A DNA stretch of 23,418 nt from positions 833-24,250 of the forward strand of contig DAXO01000082.1 of assembly GCA_002506425.1 (NCBI GenBank). Direction: 5' to 3'. The notes beneath the pieces are model-generated. The model was not told the DNA's origin, did no database searches, and saw only the letters and a program-made list of their open reading frames with translations. Position numbers and translations under genes: made by a program. Positions 6,824 to 12,918 of this stretch are shown piece after piece. Position 1 is the stretch's first letter. Each line of letters begins with the position of its first letter. This DNA is from Methanomassiliicoccaceae archaeon UBA480 (GTDB lineage Archaea > Thermoplasmatota > Thermoplasmata > Methanomassiliicoccales > Methanomethylophilaceae).

Positions 6824-7276
6824 TCACGAGTACATCAGGTCCTTGCGGAGCGCATCGCGCGGGATGAGGCCCTTGAGCTTCCCGTCGTTGATGTCGACGG
6901 TCTTGAACGCCACCTGGATCAGATGGGAGATGGTCGCCGGCGAAGGGACCGCATCGTACAGGCTCTGCACGATCTTGAAGAAGATCTTGCCTTCCTCGTC
7001 CATGTAGAATCCGCCGTTGTTGATCTCGCTGTTCAAGGAGTTGAGTTCTAGAACAAGTGCCTTGCGGGCGTCGGGCGGGATGTCGAACATCAGGTAGCAG
7101 TAGATGTTCAGCGTCCTGTTGTCGTCATCGGGCAGTATCGCCATGCCGATCGGAAGATCATCGCCCATGGCGCTGAGCATTATCCCTCCGTCCCTCTCCT
7201 CGTACTTCAGGCCGAGGGAGCGCAGCGCTTTCCCGGCGTTGGCGATGGCCTTCTTCCCCGGTGAGGTTCCGAACAA
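6824..7276 (-). CDS. YbjN-like domain protein
   Basis: From a TTG start at 7276 this gives 150 residues resembling the YbjN family, a small alpha/beta domain of uncertain function. The typical pattern is a helix with LRSLGLKYEERDGG (about 18-31), then strands GIMLSAM and LNIYCYLMFDIP. After those comes the hallmark LELNSLNSEINNGGFYMDEEG at about 76-96, followed by KIFFKIVQSLYD. An upstream in-frame TTG at 7321 would start inside conserved citrate synthase sequence and is unlikely. The chosen TTG has GAGG seven bases before it. The citrate synthase frame overlaps the first 119 nt. If codon CGA at 7281-7283 were TGA, the overlap would vanish and the ribosome site would become a better AGGTGA. 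Confidence 0.72.
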   Translation of the reverse strand: MFGTSPGKKAIANAGKALRSLGLKYEERDGGIMLSAMGDDLPIGMAILPDDDNRTLNIYCYLMFDIPPDARKALVLELNSLNSEINNGGFYMDEEGKIFFKIVQSLYDAVPSPATISHLIQVAFKTVDINDGKLKGLIPRDALRKDLMYS

Positions 7277-8630
7277 GTCCTCGCCTCTTCTCCAGTGGGA
7301 TGTACTCGCGCGGCTGAACAACGTTGACGTACGCGGGACGCAGGATCTTGTTGGAGGTTATGAGCTCCTCCATCCTGTGGGCGCTCCATCCGACGATCCT
7401 CGCTGTAGCGAACAGCGGGGTGTAGAGCTCACGGGGGATCCCGAGCATGTCATAAACGAATCCGCTGTAGAAGTCCACATTGGCGGTGACGCTGGTCGCA
7501 TGGGGGCGCTTGGACAGGATTAGGTCAGGGGCGATCCTCTCGACCATCTCGTATACGCGGTAATCTTCCATCCTGCCCTTCTCCATAGCGAGCTTCTCGA
7601 CGAAGGATTTGAAGACCAGGGCCCTGGGGTCCGATTTCGTGTAGACCGCATGGCCCATGCCGTAGATGAGTCCCTGATGGTCGAATGCGCGCTTATCGAG
7701 TATCTCGCCGAGATACTTCGTCATCTCCTTCTCGCTGTCGGGATGCTTGACATGACGTTTGATGTCGTCCATCATGTCCATCACCTTGAGGTTGGCGCCT
7801 CCGTGCTTCGGACCTTTGAGAGAGGACATAGCGGCTGCGATGACGGCGTAGGTGTCCGAACCCGAGGAGGTTGTGACCCTTGTCGTGAACGTCGAGTTGT
7901 TGCCTCCGCCATGCTCCATGTGGAGCACCAGCGCCAAGTCCAGGACGGTGGCCTCGAGATAGGTGTATGACTTGTCCGGCCTGAGCATCCTCAGGATGTT
8001 CTCCGCCGTCGACAGGGAGGGGTCAGGACGGTGGATGTACATGCTCTCGTCGTTGATGTAGTGGTTGTAGGCGTGGTAGCTGTACACAGTCAGCATGGGG
8101 AAGACGCTGATCAGGTAGATGCATTGCCTCAGAACGTTCTCGATGCTGTTGTTGAGGGCCTTCTTGTCGTAGGAAGCCAGGAAAAGGATGCATCTGGAGA
8201 TGGAGTTCATGATGTCCTTGTTGGCAGCCTTCATGATCACATCCCTGGTGAAGGTGACCGGCAGCCTCCTCTCCTCGGAGATGTGCTTCCTGAACTCCTC
8301 CAGCTCGGATTCGTCTGGGAGCTGACCGAACAGAAGGAGGTAGGCGCACTCCTCGAAGCCGAAGCGCTTGTTGAGGAATCCGCTGGTGAGGTCCTGGATG
8401 TTGTATCCGCGGTAGCGGAGCTTCCCTTCGCAGGGGACCTTGACGCCGTCGATCATCTCGGTTCCGTCGACCTGGGAGATGCTCGTGAGGCCCACAACGA
8501 CTCCGTTGCCCTTGCTGTCGCGGAGACCCTTCTTGACATCGTATTTTTCGTAGAGTTCCGGAGCGAAGCTGTCGATGGTCTCGCACATCTTCGATTTGTT
8601 CTCTATGAATCTCTTGTATTCGCTGTTCAT
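7158..8630 (-). CDS. Citrate synthase, clostridial ~450-residue type
   Basis: This enzyme condenses acetyl-CoA and oxaloacetate to citrate. Catalytic residues are visible: H276 in LKGPKHGGAN, H327 in GMGHAVY and D386 in NVDFYSG. The substrate histidine H240 lies in HMEHGGGNNSTFTT. The extended N-terminus (ELYEKYDVKKGLRDSKGNGV) and overall length resemble the approximately 450-residue enzymes common in Clostridia rather than the 380-residue archaeal form, which suggests transfer (from memory, not checked). The family ends with a PLEER/PLEKR motif, here PLEKR at 445-449. The reading frame instead continues 41 residues through CGA codon 450 into the next gene, with an arginine-rich, shadow-like tail. 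The start ATG 8630 has a strong GAGGGG site five bases away. Confidence 0.93.
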   Translation of the reverse strand: MNSEYKRFIENKSKMCETIDSFAPELYEKYDVKKGLRDSKGNGVVVGLTSISQVDGTEMIDGVKVPCEGKLRYRGYNIQDLTSGFLNKRFGFEECAYLLLFGQLPDESELEEFRKHISEERRLPVTFTRDVIMKAANKDIMNSISRCILFLASYDKKALNNSIENVLRQCIYLISVFPMLTVYSYHAYNHYINDESMYIHRPDPSLSTAENILRMLRPDKSYTYLEATVLDLALVLHMEHGGGNNSTFTTRVTTSSGSDTYAVIAAAMSSLKGPKHGGANLKVMDMMDDIKRHVKHPDSEKEMTKYLGEILDKRAFDHQGLIYGMGHAVYTKSDPRALVFKSFVEKLAMEKGRMEDYRVYEMVERIAPDLILSKRPHATSVTANVDFYSGFVYDMLGIPRELYTPLFATARIVGWSAHRMEELITSNKILRPAYVNVVQPREYIPLEKRRGLVRNLTGEEGHRQRRESAALPRPEVRGEGRRDNAQRHGR

Positions 8631-8635
8631 CGGGT

Positions 8636-8643
8636 CCCCTCTC
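8636..8643 (-). promoter_or_regulatory. Ribosome site of citrate synthase
   Basis: GAGAGGGG on the minus strand ends five bases before the ATG at 8630 and fixes that start. Confidence 0.55.
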
Positions 8644-8650
8644 TTGGTCT

Positions 8651-8666
8651 GACGGGCGGACCCGTC
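8651..8666 (-). promoter_or_regulatory. Hairpin in the citrate synthase leader
   Basis: GACGGG and CCCGTC are perfect complements separated by four bases. They would form a stable hairpin in the roughly 45-nt leader predicted from the TATA-like box at 8699-8706, just before the ribosome site. A regulatory role is possible but unproven. Confidence 0.35.
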
Positions 8667-8698
8667 TCGACCGACGTGTCTGGGAAGTGGCCATGGTT

Positions 8699-8730
8699 CT
8701 TAATATGTCTGCAGGTCGCGATATGTTAAA
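8699..8730. promoter_or_regulatory. Divergent promoters of citrate synthase and the ubiquitin-like gene
   Basis: On the minus strand ATATTAAG (8699-8706) would start the citrate synthase message near 8676. On the plus strand ATGTTAAA (8723-8730) is centred about 29 nt before the ATG at 8756, suggesting a leaderless message for the small gene. The two boxes are only 16 nt apart. Confidence 0.4.
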
Positions 8731-8755
8731 GCGGATGCACGCAATGTGGTGTCGC

Positions 8756-8947
8756 ATGGCCAAGATAGCATCGATGGACTGGACGGTGGACGTTCCTGCA
8801 GGTTCATCCCTGGAGGAAGCGGTGAGGGGAGCGGGGATGACGCCCGATTCCTACATCTTCCTGGTCGGAGGGAGGCCGGTTCCCATGGACACCGTCCCTG
8901 ACGAAAGGGCCTCCGTCACAGCGCTCAGAGTGGCTTCCGGCGGATGA
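8756..8947 (+). CDS. Small ubiquitin-like / MoaD-ThiS sulfur carrier
   Basis: This 63-residue beta-grasp protein ends in Gly-Gly. Such proteins are adenylated at the C-terminus by an E1-like enzyme, then carry sulfur (molybdopterin, thiamine, tRNA thiolation) or modify proteins (archaeal SAMPs). The pattern fits: first strand to VDVPAGSSLEEAV (11-23), a short helix, IFLVGGRPVPMDTV (34-47) and a final ALRVASGG (56-63). The start is ATG 8756, because longer in-frame starts add a non-conserved basic stretch and the promoter points here. No E1-like or molybdopterin partner is in the window, so the acceptor is unknown. Its TGA directly abuts the stop of the opposing gene, both read from TGATCA. 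Confidence 0.72.
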   Translation: MAKIASMDWTVDVPAGSSLEEAVRGAGMTPDSYIFLVGGRPVPMDTVPDERASVTALRVASGG

Positions 8948-9784
8948 TCACCGCTCTTTGGCGATATCCACCAGAGCTTCGAAATCGAATCCGCAGTCCT
9001 CCGCCGCCTCGAGCAGCGTGTCGAGGTTCGACATGAAGGCCGCGCGGGCATCTTCCCCGTTCAGGGCCCCTTCGGATCTGGATAGGGAATCCTCTTCAGG
9101 GAATCTCAGCGGCAGATAGGGCAGGACTCCGAGACACTTCATGCCTGTCAGTTCTTCAATGCGGCGAATGCCTTTGCCGAGGATGGAAGGCTCTCCGCGG
9201 AATCTGTTGATGATGAAACCCTTCAGAAGCGGGCGGAGATCATCGGGTATGAGCCTCCATGTACCGTAGATCGCGGCGAATACCCCTCCCCTTTCGATGT
9301 CTCCCACGAGTATCGCAGGGATGCGGAGGTCGCGCATCAGTCCGGTGTTCGCCAGGTCGCGGTCCATCAGATTCAGTTCAGCCGGGGATCCGGAGCCCTC
9401 GCATACGACGAATCCGTGCTTCTCGCTGAGTCTTGAGAATGCGTCGCGGATCTCTCTGCGTGCAGCGTCCCTCCCCTCATCCGAATCTCCGTTCACATCC
9501 ATCAGAGGCTTCCCGCCGACGATGAGCTGGATCCTTCCGCCCCCGCTGGGCTTCAGCAGGACGGGGTTCATGTCGGTCTCAGGCTCCAGGCCGCATGCCC
9601 AGGATTGGAAAGTCTGTCCCATTCCGATCTCTCCGCCATCTTTCGTCGCGTATGAGTTCAGTGAGAGATTGGAGGCCTTGAAAGGCACGGGATCCATTCC
9701 GTGAAGGGACAGATGCCTGCAGATCATGGCGCTGCAGACAGTCTTGCCCGCATCGGAAGACGTTCCCAGAAGAAGCACCCTCAT
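8948..9784 (-). CDS. CobQ paralogue lacking the glutamine amidotransferase domain
   Basis: These 278 residues match only the N-terminal, ATP-dependent half of cobyric acid synthase. Walker A GTSSDAGKT is at residues 7-15. The signature follows: PFKASNLSLNSYATKDGGEI, MNPVLLKPSG, EGSGSPAELNLMDRDLANTG and VGDIERGGVFA. The protein then stops after GVLPYLPLRFPEEDS plus a helical tail. In ordinary CobQ a linker and a class I amidotransferase domain of about 230 residues follow. The usual QNMSLN loop reads SNLSLN, a sign of divergence. The ATG overlaps the stop of the full-length CobQ gene (ATGA, 9781-9784), so the two are coupled. It may amidate a different substrate, use ammonia from its neighbour's glutaminase, or form a mixed complex; which is unknown. 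Confidence 0.85.
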   Translation of the reverse strand: MRVLLLGTSSDAGKTVCSAMICRHLSLHGMDPVPFKASNLSLNSYATKDGGEIGMGQTFQSWACGLEPETDMNPVLLKPSGGGRIQLIVGGKPLMDVNGDSDEGRDAARREIRDAFSRLSEKHGFVVCEGSGSPAELNLMDRDLANTGLMRDLRIPAILVGDIERGGVFAAIYGTWRLIPDDLRPLLKGFIINRFRGEPSILGKGIRRIEELTGMKCLGVLPYLPLRFPEEDSLSRSEGALNGEDARAAFMSNLDTLLEAAEDCGFDFEALVDIAKER

Positions 9785-11604
9785 TGGGATCCCTCCAGGA
9801 TCGACATGAGAGCATCCATGTCCATATTGTCCTCGAAGACGTCCGCGAGCCTTTCGATGTTGTCCTCGAGGACGTCATCGTAATCGAGCACGTTCGATGT
9901 GTCGAACCGCTCGCCGTCATGAACCACATGCGAGAGGAAGAAGGATCTGAAAGGCTTCTTGTCGAAGATGCCGTGGAGATATGTTCCGTAGAGCATCTCG
10001 TCCTCTCTGTAGGCTCCTTCGTCCACCTCTCCCCTGTCGATGCTGTTGCGTATCCTGAACAGCGGCTTCTCGTTCACTTCGGACATGCCCATGTGGAGCT
10101 CGTATCCTGAGATCTCTCCCCCGTTCCCTGCGAGGAGAATGCCGGTACTGTTGACTACGCGCTTCTTGTATTCGCCGAAACGGGTGGTCATATCGAAGAA
10201 TCCGAGGCCGGGGATGATGCGCGGGACGCCCCCTTCCATGCCGTGGGAATCGTCGAGCACCCTCCCCATCATCTGGTATCCTCCGCAGATGCCCGCAATG
10301 GGTACTTTTCCGCGAAGATCCCTTATGCGGTCGGCTATCCCGTTCTCCTCCATCCAGAGCATGTCCGATACAGTGTTCTTTGTGCCCGGGAGCACGACGG
10401 CATCCGCGCCGTCCAGGTCAGAAGGCTTCTCCACGAAGACGACGGACACGTCCTCCAGATAGAGCGGATCCATGTCAGTGAAGTTTGCTATGCGGGGGTA
10501 TTTGACGACGGCTACGAGGCATCTCCCTTCTCCGGCACGCCTCATTCCGCGGAGGGCCTCTGAATCCTCCGAGGGAAGCGTGACATCCGCATGAGGTATG
10601 GTTCCTATGACGGGGACGCCGCAGATCTCCTCGAATCTCTCCACACCTCTGCGGAACCTTTCGATGTCCCCGCGGATGTTGTTGAAGATGACCCCTTTGA
10701 TCCTGGATCTGTCGGGTTCGGGTATGAGCTCTATTGTTCCCAGCGCATATGCGAATGCACCGCCCCATTCGACATTGACCACCAGGACGACGTCGGCATC
10801 GGCTATCACGGCCGCACCCATGTTGGCGATGTCCTTGTCGTAGATGTTGATCTCGGCAGGGGATCCGGCACCCTCCATTATGACGTAGTCGTATCTCTTC
10901 TTGAGGAAGTCTATGTTGTCTTTGACAATGCGCCTGCCCGGCCCGGGAACGAACTCGTCGTAGTACGATTCGACATCGTAGTCCGCGAATGGCTTTCCGC
11001 AAACGATGACCTGCGAGACCGTGTCCTTCTTCGGCTTCAGCAGTATCGGGTTCATATGGCTGTCCGGATTCTTCAGGCAGGCCGCCTTTGCCTGGACGGT
11101 CTGCGCCATCGCGATCTCGGCGCCGGCGCGTGTGGCCTTGGCATTGAGGCTCATGTTCTGGCTTTTGAAGGGGGCCACGAGGTATCCCTTGCGGAACAGG
11201 ATCCTGCATATGGCCGCGACCGTCACCGATTTCCCCGCATCGGATGTCGCCCCGACGACCATCATCGCGCGGCCGGGACGGTAAAAACGGTTCTTCACAT
11301 CGAGGAAGATATCGCGGAAACGCGGGTCTCCGGAACAGGTGATGCCGTAGCGCCGCACCTCATGGGCGATGTACTTGCAGACGGCGGTGCGATGGATGAG
11401 CAGGCAGTCGGAGCAGTTCCAGACAGGGCCATTCTTGCCTTGCAGCATGCAGCCGAGATCCTCGTCCTCGCACGGATAGAACGGGCAGTAGCAGTAGGTG
11501 CAGTCCTGTCCCCTGAAATGGCAGGGGTTGTATTGGCATGATTCGTCGCACCCTCTCCATCCTTGAGCGAGCTCCTCGTCGACCTTCTTCTTGATGCAAT
11601 CCAT
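9781..11604 (-). CDS. cobQ: Cobyric acid synthase with N-terminal cysteine-rich domain
   Basis: CobQ/CbiP amidates side chains b, d, e and g of adenosyl-cobyrinic a,c-diamide with glutamine and ATP in cobalamin synthesis. The core is complete: Walker A GATSDAGKS at 118-126, FKSQNMSLNAKAT at 146-158, MNPILLKP at 184-191, EGAGSPAEIN at 244-253, and a C-terminal amidotransferase with nucleophile C440 in GICGGYQMMG and H544 in GTYLHGIF. Unusual is the first 95 residues, with 13 cysteines by residue 90 including the CTYCYCPFYPC block and CSDCLLIH. This resembles the small cysteine-rich metal-binding domain often encoded as a separate protein near corrinoid genes. The fusion makes the protein 607 residues against about 500 normally. 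Confidence 0.93.
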   Translation of the reverse strand: MDCIKKKVDEELAQGWRGCDESCQYNPCHFRGQDCTYCYCPFYPCEDEDLGCMLQGKNGPVWNCSDCLLIHRTAVCKYIAHEVRRYGITCSGDPRFRDIFLDVKNRFYRPGRAMMVVGATSDAGKSVTVAAICRILFRKGYLVAPFKSQNMSLNAKATRAGAEIAMAQTVQAKAACLKNPDSHMNPILLKPKKDTVSQVIVCGKPFADYDVESYYDEFVPGPGRRIVKDNIDFLKKRYDYVIMEGAGSPAEINIYDKDIANMGAAVIADADVVLVVNVEWGGAFAYALGTIELIPEPDRSRIKGVIFNNIRGDIERFRRGVERFEEICGVPVIGTIPHADVTLPSEDSEALRGMRRAGEGRCLVAVVKYPRIANFTDMDPLYLEDVSVVFVEKPSDLDGADAVVLPGTKNTVSDMLWMEENGIADRIRDLRGKVPIAGICGGYQMMGRVLDDSHGMEGGVPRIIPGLGFFDMTTRFGEYKKRVVNSTGILLAGNGGEISGYELHMGMSEVNEKPLFRIRNSIDRGEVDEGAYREDEMLYGTYLHGIFDKKPFRSFFLSHVVHDGERFDTSNVLDYDDVLEDNIERLADVFEDNMDMDALMSILEGSQ

Positions 11605-11605
11605 G

Positions 11606-11617
11606 GGAAACGTTTCC
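11606..11617. promoter_or_regulatory. Palindrome at the cobQ start
   Basis: GGAAACGTTTCC is a perfect 12-bp palindrome directly before the cobQ start codon. It overlaps the transcription start predicted from the box at 11633-11640. That is a good place for a repressor, but no regulator is identified. Confidence 0.35.
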
Positions 11618-11632
11618 GAATCCGATTCCTAA

Positions 11633-11640
11633 GATTTATC
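11633..11640 (-). promoter_or_regulatory. TATA-like box of the cobQ pair
   Basis: GATAAATC on the minus strand is centred 33 nt before the cobQ ATG, predicting a leader of about 6 nt. Confidence 0.4.
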
Positions 11641-11699
11641 GTTAGCACCGGAAGGGGAGTTGGACGATCGCCAACACATCGAGAAACGCACGATATCGG

Positions 11700-11707
11700 A
11701 TATAAAT
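11700..11707 (+). promoter_or_regulatory. TATA box of the Mre11-like gene
   Basis: ATATAAAT is centred about 27 nt before the ATG at 11731, the spacing expected if transcription starts at that codon. This argues for 11731 over the ATG at 11710, which would lie only 3 nt after the box. Confidence 0.55.
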
Positions 11708-11730
11708 CGATGAAAGACGGTGACACAGGC

Positions 11731-12918
11731 ATGGGTGCAAATTTCAGATTCGTCCATTGCGCGGATCTGCATCTGGGTTCGAGATTCAGAGGAGTCTCCG
11801 AAGCGGATCCAGCGTCCGCGGAGAGGATGAGGGACTCCGTCTTCGAATCCTTCAGCAGGATCGTGGACCGCGCGCTTGAATCGAAGGCGGATGCCATGTT
11901 CATAGCAGGCGATGCCTTCGACGAGGGCACCATAACGCCGAAGACGAGGATGTTCCTCGCAGAGGAGCTCGGGCGTCTCGGGATTCCAGTTTTCATGGCC
12001 AAAGGGAACCACGATCCGTGGACGTCCTGGGAATCGAGCATACCGTTCCCTGAGAACGTGCATGTGTTCGGCTCGGAACCAGAGAAGCTCGAGATTCCCG
12101 GGGTCGAAGGTGCGGAGGCCGTCGGGGTGAGCTTCGCCAACTGGCACGAGGAGAGGAATCTCCCCTCGATGCTTAGCGGAACCCCCGGGAAGTTCTCCGT
12201 TGCATGCGTCCACTGCGACGTCGACCGCGCCACCCCGGATTACGATTACGCTCCCTGCTCCCTATCAGACCTGAAAGGACGGGGGATAGACTACTGGGCG
12301 ATAGGCCACATCCACAAGAGATCCGTCCTGTGCACGGATCCATGGGTCGTATATCCCGGGAACATCCAGGGGCGCAGCTTCAAGGAATGCGGCGAGAAGG
12401 GCGCTTACCTCGTCGATGTGAAGGACGGAAGGGTATCGGAGGCGAAGTTCTTCCCGACCCAGGGGATCGTCTGGTACGATGAGGTCTTCGATGTTACCGG
12501 CAGGACGTTCTACGAGGTCTTGGACGAGATGAAGAGGTCCATTATGCCCGGGTCGATTGCCAGACTGACCTTCGTCGGCAGCGGGGAGATGGACGGAATG
12601 CTCCGCCGCGATCTCCGGAGCGTGTCAAACATGCTGGGGAGCCAGCTGAAAGCCACCGTCTCCGAGATAGATGTTCAGACTGCTCCTGCTGTAGATATCG
12701 ATGCCAGGCGCTCCGGAAACGACATGGCCGGAACTCTGATCCGTGCAGCCGATTCCATCAAGGCGTCAGGAAGGGAGAAGATACTGGGGATTATAGCATC
12801 GAATCCTCTGATGAAGGAGCACATGAGCCTGTTCGGATGCATGGATGACGAGAAGCTGTGCGAACTCGTTGACGAGTCCCTCGGGGACATCCTGTCAAGG
12901 ATGGAGGGAGCGAGATGA
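11731..12918 (+). CDS. Mre11/SbcD-type nuclease subunit (YhaO-like)
   Basis: This is a 395-residue metallophosphoesterase of the DNA double-strand-break nuclease family. All five motifs are present: DLHLGS with D12 and H14, GDAFDEG with D61, KGNHDPW with N93 and H94, CVHCDVD with H161, and GHIHKRS with H193 and H195. They would bind two metal ions, usually Mn. After the catalytic core comes a C-terminal portion with the LKGRGIDYWAIGHIH and YPGNIQGRSFKECGEKG stretches, the latter typical of YhaO/SbcD capping regions. Its stop overlaps the start of the Rad50-like ATPase (ATGA, 12915-12918), as in bacterial yhaO-yhaN, so the two products should form a complex. A longer reading frame to 11563 overlaps the divergent cobQ gene and is rejected. 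Confidence 0.88.
   Translation: MGANFRFVHCADLHLGSRFRGVSEADPASAERMRDSVFESFSRIVDRALESKADAMFIAGDAFDEGTITPKTRMFLAEELGRLGIPVFMAKGNHDPWTSWESSIPFPENVHVFGSEPEKLEIPGVEGAEAVGVSFANWHEERNLPSMLSGTPGKFSVACVHCDVDRATPDYDYAPCSLSDLKGRGIDYWAIGHIHKRSVLCTDPWVVYPGNIQGRSFKECGEKGAYLVDVKDGRVSEAKFFPTQGIVWYDEVFDVTGRTFYEVLDEMKRSIMPGSIARLTFVGSGEMDGMLRRDLRSVSNMLGSQLKATVSEIDVQTAPAVDIDARRSGNDMAGTLIRAADSIKASGREKILGIIASNPLMKEHMSLFGCMDDEKLCELVDESLGDILSRMEGAR

Noticed and set aside
10591..11541. Plus-strand open frame of 316 codons inside cobQ
   Set aside because: Opposite-strand shadow of the CobQ coding sequence, with no motif of its own.
11563..11730. N-terminal extension of the Mre11-like protein
   Set aside because: It would overlap the start and promoter of the divergent cobQ gene and contains the TATA box at 11700-11707. 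The conserved fold begins only at 11731.
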